A stretch of 47,690 nt of DNA from Pyrinomonadaceae bacterium (GCA_013811945.1 JACCUI010000114.1:1-47690); one strand, 5' to 3'. Counted from the first letter of the stretch, positions 26,307 to 35,760 are shown. Notes: generated by a model not told the origin, from the sequence alone. A program made the numbers and translations.

Positions 26307-27260
26307 TTATCTTGGTACTTCAGCATTTCTCAAGATATCCGCAATCACGGCGTCTGGAGTTGCCCCGTCAAGTTCTGATTCGGCACGTAAGGCCAGGCGG
26401 TGGCGCAGCACTGGCGGCGCTATGTCGCGGACGTCGTCAGGCGTAGCAAACTCCCTTCCGCGGATGGCCGCCAGGGCCTTAGAGCACAGCAGCATCGCTA
26501 CTGATGCGCGCGGACTCGCGCCGTAGTGAATAAATGGGTGCGCACGGGTGCGACGAACAATGTCCACCGCATAATGCTGTACACCGGGCTCCATGCGGGT
26601 CTTACTGACTTCGCGACGACAACGAGATATGGCATCGGGCTCGGCAAGCGGTACGATATCAACCTGATCAAGCCGGCGAGAGTTAAAGCCGGCGTCCCAG
26701 TTAGCAACCACCTGCCGTTCATGTTCTTCTTCGGGATAATCAAGCAGGATCTTCACCAGGAAGCGATCAAGCTGAGCCTCGGGCAGTGGGTACGTGCCTT
26801 CGTATTCGATGGGGTTCTCAGTTGCCAGCACCGTGAAGATCGGTGAGAGTGAATGGGCCTCACCATCGATCGTCACCTGCCGCTCCTCCATCGCCTCGAG
26901 TAAGGCTGCCTGTGTCTTTGGGGGAGTGCGGTTGATTTCATCCGCCAACAAAATGTCGGTGAAAATGGGCCCTTGCCTGAGACTGAAGTTGGAAGTGGCG
27001 ATGTTGAAAATATTTGTGCCGGTGATGTCTGAAGGCATCAGGTCGGGCGTGAACTGGATGCGGCCAAAGTCGGCATTGATAACTCGCGAGAGGGTTTTCA
27101 CGGTCAACGTCTTCGCGGTTCCCGGAACGCCCTCAATCAGGGCATGGCCTTCCGCCAGCAGCGCGATCAGAATCTGCTCTATGGGCGCGTCCTGGCCGAC
27201 GATTACTTTGGCGAGCTCGCGCCTGATGTGCTCGACAGTGGAAGATACGTATGCAAGCAT
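26307..27260 (-). CDS. MoxR-family AAA+ ATPase
   Basis: A 317-residue ATPase. Walker A is GVPGTAKT (44-51), Walker B is [18 protein letters not shown] with the sensor-1 segment [20 protein letters not shown], and the lid region is [17 protein letters not shown]. It hydrolyses ATP to remodel partner proteins, typically VWA-domain proteins such as the DUF58 protein encoded next to it. It belongs to the minus-strand cluster membrane protein-DUF4129-DUF4350-MoxR-DUF58. It is intact and of normal length. Confidence 0.95.
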   Translation of the reverse strand: MLAYVSSTVEHIRRELAKVIVGQDAPIEQILIALLAEGHALIEGVPGTAKTLTVKTLSRVINADFGRIQFTPDLMPSDITGTNIFNIATSNFSLRQGPIFTDILLADEINRTPPKTQAALLEAMEERQVTIDGEAHSLSPIFTVLATENPIEYEGTYPLPEAQLDRFLVKILLDYPEEEHERQVVANWDAGFNSRRLDQVDIVPLAEPDAISRCRREVSKTRMEPGVQHYAVDIVRRTRAHPFIHYGASPRASVAMLLCSKALAAIRGREFATPDDVRDIAPPVLRHRLALRAESELDGATPDAVIADILRNAEVPR

Positions 27261-27294
27261 TTTCTAAGAGGTTGAGATCCTGGAAATAGAATCT

Positions 27295-27428
27295 TAGAGC
27301 TTTTACTTTGTTCTTTGTGCTTTGGTTCTTTGATCTATAATTTTGGGCTTTGACCCTTGATCTAATCGATCTGGATATGCCAAGTACAAAGTCCCAAGTT
27401 CAAAGCACAAAGTACAAAGCACAGAGAT
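27295..27428. repeat. Heptamer array ACAAAGC/ACAAAGT, inverted
   Basis: The left part, 27300-27334, is CTTTG-containing words (TTCTTTGTGCTTTGGTTCTT). The right part, 27381-27424, is the inverse with a clean period of 7 (CAAAGCACAAAGTACAAAGC). It occupies the gap between the MoxR start and the DUF4350 stop. Confidence 0.75.
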
Positions 27429-28846
27429 CAAACCTTCTGTATGGCCTGTCGTGCGTCGCGCGCGCGCATCCGCAGACCAAGGGCGCGTTCCACGTCGCGC
27501 AGCCGCTTCACTAAAAGAATTGACTGTCGTTCGGTGACTGGAGCGCCATTGATCGCTTCTTCACACTGACGCATTAAGACTTCAATCGACCGCGATTCGA
27601 TGGAGGAACGCGCAGCTACTCGCGCGGCTACTTCTGCGCGCGGACTGTTGTAGTCCATTCCCGCGTATCGCGCAAGAACTCGTCGCGTGCGCGAATAGAC
27701 ATTCTCAATTGCCAGATCATATGCTCGGGCCCGCTGCTGGATTTCGGCCATGGAAGCCACAAACTCCAGGCTGGAGCGACGATCGATCTGCTTCAGCGGC
27801 AACGGACGCGCAAAACGTCGGCTCCTGGTCCATACGATCACAAGAATTAGTGCGACCAACTGGCCCAGGATCGGAAGGATCGGGGTGCCGGAGAAATAGC
27901 CGATCAGGGCGTTGCGGGTTGTTCCCTTGCCTTGGTGATACTCATCGAAGGCAATCAGTCCCTCCCTCGTAGTGAGTAAGTTGATCGCCAACTGAAGATT
28001 GTCCCTAAGACTAAGCCCCCCGTTGGAAAAGATGTAAGGATCGCTGAGTATCACGATACGACCGTTGCCGTGGGGATAGTCTACCAATAAGGCGCCCCGG
28101 GAATCTTCCACGTGAACGACGGGGGCGGGCGACACCGGTGTGGACTCTTCTTGCGCAGGCGCGAGCGGGCCCACGGGCTCCGGAGTTGCCGAGGGTTCAT
28201 TTTCAAACTCGTCGCTATTTTGCAGACTCTGTGCCGCCCCGGCTGAATCGTCGGGACCGCTGTTACTATTGCTGTTGGTACTGGTGATGCTAATGTGGGC
28301 CGCGAATCGCGAAGGCATCACCGACTCGACATTCTGCGTAAGCAAAGTCGGTTGTACAGGCTGGATCGGCTTCACGTTCTCAGTCATCTCGCCGACGTTG
28401 CCTGGGTTGACAGTCAACGAGGGAAAGTCTCCAAACTCAGTTGCAACCACCCAGTGGTCAGATGGCGGCAAGATCTGATCAGCCGGTCTGCGGTCGACAA
28501 GCACTAGCCTGCCGCCGCCCTTAACCCACAAGAGAAGACTCCTGACCTCATCTTCGTCGATGGAGAGTGCGGTGTCTCCGACGATCACAAACGTTGCCAC
28601 TCTCTGCCTGGTCTCTCCCAGCAACTGGGGGGGAACCTCCCGCCATCGCATGACCGGGTAGCCTGACTCACTCAGGAAGTCATACAGAGCGCGAGTTCCC
28701 GTGGCGCCGGAATGGTAGGTGGATCGATTAGGCGAAAGCTCAGTATCCTGTCGCTCATCTTCGCTTTCGTAGCTGGCAGCATTGATCGCGATCAATACAC
28801 CCAGCACGAGCACGACCGTTACGATGATGGCGAGTCTCTGGCGCAT
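27428..28846 (-). CDS. DUF4350 domain membrane protein
   Basis: A 472-residue protein. A membrane anchor at about 5-25 is followed by the DUF4350 domain (SGATGTRALYDFLSESGYPV, then LVDRRP and an ILSDPYIFSNGGL segment near 270). This domain resembles glutamine-amidotransferase-like sensor domains. A low-complexity acidic Ser/Asn/Pro-rich stretch about 190-245 interrupts it. A second membrane segment lies at about 325-345, and the cytoplasmic tail is basic and helical. It forms part of the MoxR-linked envelope module; the gene starts 9 nt after the DUF4129 stop, so those two are translationally coupled. Biochemical role unknown. Confidence 0.85.
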   Translation of the reverse strand: MRQRLAIIVTVVLVLGVLIAINAASYESEDERQDTELSPNRSTYHSGATGTRALYDFLSESGYPVMRWREVPPQLLGETRQRVATFVIVGDTALSIDEDEVRSLLLWVKGGGRLVLVDRRPADQILPPSDHWVVATEFGDFPSLTVNPGNVGEMTENVKPIQPVQPTLLTQNVESVMPSRFAAHISITSTNSNSNSGPDDSAGAAQSLQNSDEFENEPSATPEPVGPLAPAQEESTPVSPAPVVHVEDSRGALLVDYPHGNGRIVILSDPYIFSNGGLSLRDNLQLAINLLTTREGLIAFDEYHQGKGTTRNALIGYFSGTPILPILGQLVALILVIVWTRSRRFARPLPLKQIDRRSSLEFVASMAEIQQRARAYDLAIENVYSRTRRVLARYAGMDYNSPRAEVAARVAARSSIESRSIEVLMRQCEEAINGAPVTERQSILLVKRLRDVERALGLRMRARDARQAIQKV

Positions 28847-28855
28847 AACCTTTTG

Positions 28856-29887
28856 TTAGTTTCGAGGTGATAGAGCCTGCTTGTACCCGATGCGGAATGC
28901 CACCCAGTCTGCTTCGGTGGCATTGGCAATGCCATACCAGTGTCGCTCGAAGCTGTCAGTAAGCTGTTTCACGTTACCGTACATCGGTTCCGAGCCTCGC
29001 ATTGCGCCGAGGTAGTCGCGATTAGTTTTGTGCTGCGCCAGACTAATGATTTTCCGATCACCCAACTCAACAAGTAGGGCGACGTACGCTTTACGAATAG
29101 CCGCGCGAAGTTCACCGCGGCGCGCCAGCGATTCGGCGTCTGCCAGCAGATCCACCGACGATTGTTCTGGTTCGAGCTTCTCACCCAGGACGATCAACGG
29201 CCGGAGTTTGTCTTTCTTTTTTGTTCTTCGGTTCTGAAACACCCGCGGCGCGAAGAGCTTAACGGCATACCCGATAACGACCAGGGCCAGCACTACTACA
29301 AAGATCTGCGCGAAGGTGGTCAATAGGCCAGCGTTGCCGGGAGCGAACTGCCGTGGCTTGGGTAACCAGCTTTCGAGCCACTTAAGCAGGTCGCGCCAGA
29401 GTCGCGAGAGAGCGCTCACCTGCTTGCGGCCGCGAGCGTACTCCGGTCGCTGAAGAATCTCGCCGAGTTTTTTAGTCCTCTCAGCTTTTGAAGCACTAGT
29501 GAGTTTGGCTTTTTCTATTTCTGCAAGACGATGCGCTAGTGCTTGAAGGCGTTCGGTAATGAGCGTCAGCGCCTGAACTCGTTCCGCTGCGGGCGCTTTC
29601 TCAAACTTCTCGAGCTCGCGATGTAGCCATGAATTATCGACTTTGAAGCTGGTATGCTCCCAGTCCACATTTTCGGTTGCGGGTAACGCGCTGCGAACCG
29701 CCGCCAGGGTTTCCGTGATTCGTGTAGGGCGCTCCGCGTCGGTTTCAGCTTCATCTGATTGAGCAATCGTGTCGAGCGCAGTCACGGTTTGCTGGACGTG
29801 CCTCTGGTATTCGCTCAGCGGCCGTGCCGAAGTAATAATTGTGGAGAGGCTAACTAAGAGGATTGCGAAAACGAAGCGGATTGCCAT
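28856..29887 (-). CDS. DUF4129 domain protein
   Basis: A 343-residue protein. A signal peptide about 1-22 (ending ITSARPLSEY) is followed by a helical, probably periplasmic segment to about 185. A single membrane helix lies at about 195-217, and the DUF4129 domain is cytoplasmic (AESLARRGELRAAIRKAYVA, then ISLAQHKTNRDYLGAM). This domain recurs in MoxR/DUF58/transglutaminase-like clusters. It is coupled to DUF4350 by 9-nt spacing. It is separated from the upstream membrane-protein gene by a palindromic element. Confidence 0.85.
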   Translation of the reverse strand: MAIRFVFAILLVSLSTIITSARPLSEYQRHVQQTVTALDTIAQSDEAETDAERPTRITETLAAVRSALPATENVDWEHTSFKVDNSWLHRELEKFEKAPAAERVQALTLITERLQALAHRLAEIEKAKLTSASKAERTKKLGEILQRPEYARGRKQVSALSRLWRDLLKWLESWLPKPRQFAPGNAGLLTTFAQIFVVVLALVVIGYAVKLFAPRVFQNRRTKKKDKLRPLIVLGEKLEPEQSSVDLLADAESLARRGELRAAIRKAYVALLVELGDRKIISLAQHKTNRDYLGAMRGSEPMYGNVKQLTDSFERHWYGIANATEADWVAFRIGYKQALSPRN

Positions 29888-29923
29888 GTTTTCCTTGCGA
29901 GTCAGATTTGTTAGCAGTGCGCC

Positions 29924-30138
29924 TTTGTCCCTGAAAGGGACGAAGTCAATAGCCGGGGGCCACGCCCCCGGACAACTGTTAAGAGCTCCCGACCCTGAAA
30001 GGGTCGCACCGTGCCAATAAAAATCAACGGTGTGATGTGGTTCGCCGAGACTGCGACCCTTTCAGGGTCGGGACTGAAACCTTCGCTAACCGGGGGCGTT
30101 GCCCCCGGCTATTAACTTCATGCCTTTCAGGCAGGTTC
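29924..30138. repeat. Palindrome of two facing ~85-bp units
   Basis: Two inverted copies of one unit flank a short unique centre (about 30009-30050). Each unit has three small hairpins: CCCTGAAAGGG or CCTGAAAGG, CCGGGGGC-GCCCCCGG, and GACCCTGAAAGGGTC. A shared GAAGTCAATAGCC / GGCTATTAACTTC runs between them. The element fills the 258-bp gap between DUF4129 and the upstream membrane-protein gene. Confidence 0.85.
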
Positions 30139-30145
30139 TTACTCG

Positions 30146-31306
30146 CTACCACCACCCCAAGCGGGCTGCCCGCTTGGGGACCCCGGATCGCTCGTGTTGA
30201 TCGTTCAGCAAACTCCGCTTTAGCACACTAGCTAAGCCCAGCATGTTGCCAGTCGACCCCAGTGGTGGAGGCGGGAGAGACCGAGGATCAATGGAAATTG
30301 CCGGCGCGTAAGGTGAAACCACATTCAGGTCCGGCATACTTCCCAACTGCCTGGAAGCCATGAGTTCGATGTCGTAACCCTCGTGACGCACACGTTCGTC
30401 AACATAGAGAAGGGAGAGTCCAAGAATCCAAATTGGGGCCAGCAGAATTCTACTTAGAGGCTCCAGTATGCCATTCCCAACTGCGTACCACATCGGCCAT
30501 TCCGCTGCGTTCCATGGTGACGGATCAACCCCATTTACGTACCCATACCACCCCAGCGGTATGAGCAAGATCATTAATGCTGAGTAGAAGGTAAAAACTA
30601 CGAACAACGTCATGGCCATCAGCCGGCGCACGTTGCCCCGGGCGAGGGAAAAGCTTCGGCCAACTGATTCGAAAATGCCTTTCCCCTCCACGAGCATCAC
30701 CTGCGGCACATAAGCAACGCGTCCTACGAAAAAGAAAAATAGCCAGAAGGCGACTGCTGTCCCTACGATCGAACCAATTAACCAGAGCACCACTGACACC
30801 CAGGCTGGAGCTATTTGAGCGAATACTACCGCGCCTACTGTTACGATTATGACCACGGTATACCAGCCGAAACCAGCAACCATAACCGAGACCCCCACCC
30901 ACGCCACCATAATCAAAGTGGCCGCCAGCAGCCCCCAGAAGCGCGATCGAACCGCATCGTAAGTGGCGCTCATCGAGACGGGCTCATTCCATAAGAGGTG
31001 TGTCACCAGGTTGCGGGCAGCGCCTCCCATAACGATCAGGCTAAAGATGTAACCGCCCACAACCAAAGCCGCACCTATAGCTCCTAAAAAGAAATAAAAG
31101 AGCAGCATCGTTCCGCTGGGCGTGACGAAAACCGCGCGCCAGGCAACGGTCAATAGAACCCATCCTATTGCGGAAACGATGACCGGTGGTGCGGCGATGC
31201 GTATGAGAGTAAATAGATGACGACGATATAGTCTGACCGCGCGATCGATGAGATCGCCGGCGCCCAGAGGAGCAAGGGGGAGTTGGTTCAAGGCCGGAGG
31301 CATCAT
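30146..31306 (-). CDS. Polytopic membrane protein, GPDPase-membrane-domain-like
   Basis: A 386-residue protein with about six to eight hydrophobic segments between residues 35 and 325. It has the conserved start (GDLIDRAVRLYRRHL) and a central VMLVEGKGIFESVGRSFSLA segment, seen in the family named after the membrane domain of glycerophosphoryl diester phosphodiesterases. No catalytic phosphodiesterase domain is present. It is the first gene of the minus-strand MoxR cluster. Its last 19 residues (NDQHERSGVPKRAARLGWW) are encoded by a perfect GC hairpin and look like a repeat-derived extension. Role unknown. Confidence 0.78.
   Translation of the reverse strand: MMPPALNQLPLAPLGAGDLIDRAVRLYRRHLFTLIRIAAPPVIVSAIGWVLLTVAWRAVFVTPSGTMLLFYFFLGAIGAALVVGGYIFSLIVMGGAARNLVTHLLWNEPVSMSATYDAVRSRFWGLLAATLIMVAWVGVSVMVAGFGWYTVVIIVTVGAVVFAQIAPAWVSVVLWLIGSIVGTAVAFWLFFFFVGRVAYVPQVMLVEGKGIFESVGRSFSLARGNVRRLMAMTLFVVFTFYSALMILLIPLGWYGYVNGVDPSPWNAAEWPMWYAVGNGILEPLSRILLAPIWILGLSLLYVDERVRHEGYDIELMASRQLGSMPDLNVVSPYAPAISIDPRSLPPPPLGSTGNMLGLASVLKRSLLNDQHERSGVPKRAARLGWW
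30155..30179 (-). repeat. Perfect 11-bp hairpin inside the 3' end of the membrane-protein gene
   Basis: CCCCAAGCGGG (30155-30165) pairs with CCCGCTTGGGG (30169-30179) across a 3-nt loop. It lies within the last codons of the gene ending at 30146. Confidence 0.8.
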
Positions 31307-31998
31307 TTTGAGAGGTTGCTCCTAGACCGACTCTCAGTAGTGTTCATCTCGGGCTAGGATTTCGCGTAGGTCCAACCGCTTCGAGAGATTCAAGCGCAAG
31401 ATTCGTTCTGTAACGCGACCTGATGGCGGTGAGCGGTACAATCTCGCCGCCGAGGACTTTAAAAATGCTCGTTCCAGACTTGTGCGAGGATAGAACAGCG
31501 GTGCCAGTTCACTGCCGAGCACGTCAAACGAGGCGATGTTGGGGCCTTTGAAACGGATACAGTCGAAACATGTGAAGGCCGAAAAGCCACCATCTCAGCC
31601 GACGTCGTTCCTCGCTCAAGAGATCAGCATCTCATCACAGCTCTTCTGAGCGACTCCCACTTGGTCTCTAGCCTCCGTTGTAGAATCAGGTCGTCAGCGC
31701 CCAGAATTATACACTATGGAAATCAAGAGAACTGGTGAATTGGAAAAATCCTTGAGAGGATCATTAGGGTCGAAATCTCAAGTGTGCCGATTTGAGTCTT
31801 AGCGCAAAGGTTGTGTGCCCTTGTAAGATCTATGAAAGCTTCGTCTGTCGGACCCAGCTTTTGCAGATGCCTTCGAGAGACAGGAAATTCACAGAGTAAG
31901 GGCGGACGCGGCATTAAAATAAAGAGCCCAGCAGCTTACCAAGCGACTGGGCTCTTTGCAGAAAGCGGATTCAATGAATGCCGCTCAGTCTTCTCTTC
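31307..31998. other. Long intergenic stretch
   Basis: Between the upstream end of the MoxR cluster and the first receptor I see no supported gene. Minus-strand frames of 62-63 codons at 31334-31522 and 31723-31914 lack ribosome binding sites and family features. The only clear element is the terminator at 31921-31958. The promoter of the membrane-protein operon should lie just beyond 31306 but no convincing boxes were picked. Confidence 0.6.
31921..31958 (-). terminator. Rho-independent terminator of receptor 1
   Basis: AAAGAGCCCAG (31921-31931) pairs with CTGGGCTCTTT (31948-31958). On the minus strand the stem is followed by TTTATTTTAA. It lies 41 nt past the stop of the first receptor gene. 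Confidence 0.8.
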
Positions 31999-34900
31999 TC
32001 AGAAGATAAGTTTCAATTGGTAGCGAATCACTCGCCCGCCACCATCGGAGAGGGCTGTGTTCGGTCTGAGGAAAAGCCCCCCAGTCGAACCAGTGGTATT
32101 AGCCGCAATAAAGTTGGCACCCTGTGGGTTGCCGGGAGGCGAGAACGGACTCGCGCTGCCCTGTCCGAATTGTGGGTGATTGAAGATGTTGTAGAACTCC
32201 GAGCGGAATTCTATCCGGGCGGACTCCGAAACCCTTATCCGCTTCAGAATGTTGACATTAAAGTTGTTGGTTCCGGGCGTCCGCTGGGTATTGCGACCAA
32301 GACTGCCAACGCGCGGAATACCCGATTCAAAGGGGTTGCCTGCAATGAAAGTTGGATTTGCGATGAACTGAGCGGTGTTCGGATCAATTGACGCGTTGTT
32401 AGCGTCGGGGTTGATGTAGCCGGTTATCCTGCCGAAGTTAGGGTTAGGACTACCATTGGGAAGAGTGGCTGGTGCCACAACCGGCACCGCTCGAACGCCG
32501 CTCTGGCCATTAAGATTGAAGTTAGGTCGGTCACCACCAGAACCATTAATACCGTCGGCGTCCACACCATTCGAGATGGTGAATGGCACGCCCGACTCGA
32601 ACGTGGTGACGCCGGAGATTTGGAAACCGCCGAGGAGATGACCCAGCGCCCCGCGTTGCTCCCTGAAGAAGGGAATTTCATAAACATAGGTGAAGGAAGC
32701 ACGGTGTGTCCGGTCGAAAAGCGACACAGCGCGGTCAAGCCTTTCTCCGCCGAGAATTGCCGGCGTTTGGAACGTCGCTGAGTTCGCAATGCCATTACCG
32801 ACTGAGTTAAAAACTTCATCGGCATTGCTGATCAACTTGGAGTAGGTGTAGGCGCTAGTCAGCGTTAGGTTATTTGCGAAGCGCCGCTTCACTTCGAGTT
32901 GGCCCGAATGGTAGCTGGATGAGCCACCATTGGTGCGAACCGTGCGCCCACCCTGCACGTTGTCGAGGCGGCCTTGAGTTGGTCCCGTAAACCCTGCTGG
33001 GGTGATGCGTTGCTCCGGCCGCACGAGCGGGTTGGCGTCCTCGTTGATGAAGAGCTTTGTTCCCTTCGAGCCGACGTATGAAACATCGACGATCAAATCG
33101 TATGGCAGCTCTCGCTGTAGTCCCACAGAAAAGCGCTGGTAATAAGGGTTTAATAGATTCTGAGCGATCAACGTCTGCCCGCTCAGCGGTGTAAGCGCCG
33201 CCGCAGTGGTCGGGATTTGACTGATGAAGTTAGGCGTACCGCGCGGATTTGCGCCAGTTACACCTGAAGTAATAGTGGTTGAGATGATGTTCGGCGAAGA
33301 AACCGCCGCGTTCGAGGCGATATTGTTGAAGAACGAGTCGTACCCAATCTGGTAGCCGGCGCGCAGCACTGTCTTCCTCTCACCGAACATACGGCCAAGC
33401 ATGCCCTCTGTGAATGACGGCGAGTAAGCGATGCCGAAGGACGGGGCGAAATTATTTCTGTCTGCTTCGACTTGGTTCGGCTGGCTGAACGGACCGGTGC
33501 GGGTGACTGGATCAACATTAAACAGCCCGGTAAAAGCCGGGGTTCGTAAGGTGTTGAACGGCGTTCCGAAGTATTCATACCGCAAACCCAGCGACAGCGT
33601 GAGCGCTTCGGTCGCCTTCCAGCGATCCTGGAAGAAGACTGCCGTGCGGTACAACGACGGAAAGTAGACCGCACTCCCGATATCGCGGGCTGCGGTGCCG
33701 CCTGACCCGCCGATATTGTCAACAAAGTTAGCAAGAGCCGTGAAGCCTCCGCCAGCAACGAAGGTTGCGGAACCGCGGGCATTAAACGGCGCGGCCTGCG
33801 TGGAAATCTGCCGGAGAAAATCGACGCCGCCCCGGAATGTGTGATTGCCCTTGATATACGTCAGCGTGTCTTGAACCACATAATTGTTTGCCGTGCGGCC
33901 CTGCGGAAAAGTCGCAGGGACGCCTAAGGCAGTTATGTTCGTGACGCTAATCCGGGGAAGAATGCCGGCCCGACCGCCTGGATCGGAGATCGGAAAGCCT
34001 AGCTGAATTCGGTTGTACGCAACACGTGTCTCATTGGTCAAGACTGGCGCGAAGACATGTGTGTTTGCCACCAGGAAATTATAGTAACGGTTGGTTTGGT
34101 CAGCATCGAAGCCCTCAAATGTCGACGTACCGACAGTGCCACCAGCGGGCTGGTCTTGCCTGTCGGACAGGAAGCGTACTGAAAACTGGTCGCGTTCGGT
34201 CAGCTGACTATCAACGCGTATCTGAAACTGTTTATCCGTATTGAGTACTGGAAAGTTCCTGAAGAACGTGCCGAACTCGATGTTGCCACGATTTAGGCCG
34301 CTCATCGTGCCGAGCGCGATGTTAATCGGACTGGCGACGCCGATTGCGTTTTGGGTCAAATCGAGAAGAGTATCTACATTGGCATTGGTGCCCGCGGGGA
34401 AGAGCGTGCGCAGCTGCGCCCGGCCCGCCGCGGTGGGCGTGACCAATTGTGACTGAGTGCTCGAGCGCTGGCGGTCTTCCTGGTAAGCAACAAAGAAAAA
34501 CGTCCGGTTGCGACCGCTGTAGTAGTTCCGACCGCCCTCACCAAAGCGCGGGAGAAATAAGGGTCCGCCGAAGGTGCCCGAGAAAATGTTCTCGATTCCA
34601 AATGGCAAGCCGTTAGCAGCAATCTCAGGATCGCGGGACTCCGAACCCGTGATGGCATCATCAACTCTTGAGTCGAGTAGGTAAGAAAGCGTCCCGTGAA
34701 ACTCATTCGTGCCGGACTTGGTGATAGCATTGACGACTGCGCCGCCTGAACGTCCAAACTCGGAGTCGTAATTCGAGGTCTGCACTGAAACCTCTTGCAC
34801 GGCGTCCGGATTAGTGATCTGGAAGCCTTGTCCGGCGACCGAGATGTCGTTGTTCTCGGTGCCATCAATCAGGAAGTTGTTCGACCGTCCGCGCGCGCCA

Positions 34901-35430
34901 TTGACAGAAAAAGTGCCGACGCCGAATCCCCCGCGATTAGAAGAAACGCCCGGCAGAGTCAACGCGAGCGCGACCGGGTTGCGGGTAGAGAATGGCAGAT
35001 CGGTAACTTGTTGCGTCGAAATATTGCCGCCGCGCACAGGGGCTTCAGTTTGCAGTGTCGCGCCCGCTTCCGAAACCACGTCGACTGTAACCTGCTGCTC
35101 GCCAGGCGCCAGTTGCGCGTCAACCGCCGAAGTTTGATTGGCGTTTACAATAACACCGGTTTTCGTCACGGTGCCAAATCCGGAAGCGGTAATTCCTAGA
35201 GAATAAGTGCCGAGGTCAACCGCATCGAAACGGTAAAAACCCGCATCGTTGGTGACCGCCATGCGGCTGAGAGTTGTTTCCGTATTAGTCAGTGTTACGG
35301 TCGCGCCAGAAACAACGGCGCCGGTTGCATCGGCGACGGTTCCGCTGACTGTGCCACGGCTTGTCTGAGCTTGTACCACAAGCGCCAGACCGAGAAGCAT
35401 AGCAATAAGCATAAGAGCTTTTATCTTCAT
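31999..35430 (-). CDS. Oar-like TonB-dependent receptor 1
   Basis: A 1143-residue outer-membrane protein. The signal peptide is at 1-21 (ALVVQAQ). A carboxypeptidase-regulatory-like beta domain at about 25-105 follows (GTVSGTVADATGAVVSGATV, GFYRFDAVDLGTY). A plug domain comes next (about 120-240, NNFLIDGTENNDISV). A large beta barrel runs to the C-terminal Phe, ending YQLKLIF as expected for barrel assembly. No TonB box is evident. Such receptors import large or unknown ligands and are expanded in Acidobacteriota. The start has a strong AAGGAG. The gene is a tandem paralogue of the receptor at 36342-39737; both have the same leader, barrel pattern and 5' region. Terminator follows at 31921-31958. 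Ligand unknown. Confidence 0.93.
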   Translation of the reverse strand: MKIKALMLIAMLLGLALVVQAQTSRGTVSGTVADATGAVVSGATVTLTNTETTLSRMAVTNDAGFYRFDAVDLGTYSLGITASGFGTVTKTGVIVNANQTSAVDAQLAPGEQQVTVDVVSEAGATLQTEAPVRGGNISTQQVTDLPFSTRNPVALALTLPGVSSNRGGFGVGTFSVNGARGRSNNFLIDGTENNDISVAGQGFQITNPDAVQEVSVQTSNYDSEFGRSGGAVVNAITKSGTNEFHGTLSYLLDSRVDDAITGSESRDPEIAANGLPFGIENIFSGTFGGPLFLPRFGEGGRNYYSGRNRTFFFVAYQEDRQRSSTQSQLVTPTAAGRAQLRTLFPAGTNANVDTLLDLTQNAIGVASPINIALGTMSGLNRGNIEFGTFFRNFPVLNTDKQFQIRVDSQLTERDQFSVRFLSDRQDQPAGGTVGTSTFEGFDADQTNRYYNFLVANTHVFAPVLTNETRVAYNRIQLGFPISDPGGRAGILPRISVTNITALGVPATFPQGRTANNYVVQDTLTYIKGNHTFRGGVDFLRQISTQAAPFNARGSATFVAGGGFTALANFVDNIGGSGGTAARDIGSAVYFPSLYRTAVFFQDRWKATEALTLSLGLRYEYFGTPFNTLRTPAFTGLFNVDPVTRTGPFSQPNQVEADRNNFAPSFGIAYSPSFTEGMLGRMFGERKTVLRAGYQIGYDSFFNNIASNAAVSSPNIISTTITSGVTGANPRGTPNFISQIPTTAAALTPLSGQTLIAQNLLNPYYQRFSVGLQRELPYDLIVDVSYVGSKGTKLFINEDANPLVRPEQRITPAGFTGPTQGRLDNVQGGRTVRTNGGSSSYHSGQLEVKRRFANNLTLTSAYTYSKLISNADEVFNSVGNGIANSATFQTPAILGGERLDRAVSLFDRTHRASFTYVYEIPFFREQRGALGHLLGGFQISGVTTFESGVPFTISNGVDADGINGSGGDRPNFNLNGQSGVRAVPVVAPATLPNGSPNPNFGRITGYINPDANNASIDPNTAQFIANPTFIAGNPFESGIPRVGSLGRNTQRTPGTNNFNVNILKRIRVSESARIEFRSEFYNIFNHPQFGQGSASPFSPPGNPQGANFIAANTTGSTGGLFLRPNTALSDGGGRVIRYQLKLIF

Positions 35431-35760
35431 GTTTTCTCCTTGCGGTTATGAGCTTTTTATTGCGACGGGTTAACGCAGCATAAAACTTAAGGCACCAACA
35501 GCTCGGGGTTCGGTTAAGAAATTTTCTGGGGCTTGGTTTACGTGATTCGATTTTGCAAGAATCGTGCCGCCTTGAACGATTAGCTTCAACTCTTTGTGTC
35601 CTTTGACATAGCCACAACCAGCGAGGACGGTTTGGATTAAAGGATCATGACAAATATGGATTCTGTTCAGATACCTGAATCTCCGCCGATCATTTTTTTG
35701 GAAGAAGGTCCAGAAATTCGTGGCGTTACGTGTGGTCCATTATGACCGGACCATCTTTAC
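35431..35760. other. 5' region of receptor 1, duplicated
   Basis: This stretch is recognisably homologous to 39738-40129, the leader region of the second receptor. Both have TTTTCTCCTTGCGGTTATGA next to the start, then ACGCAGCATAAAAC and GCTCGGGGTTCGGTT or a close variant. It must contain the promoter and ribosome binding site of receptor 1. No gene lies within. Confidence 0.65.

Noticed and set aside
31334..31522. Minus-strand frame of 62 codons upstream of the membrane-protein gene
   Set aside because: No ribosome binding site, no recognisable family; kept as non-coding.
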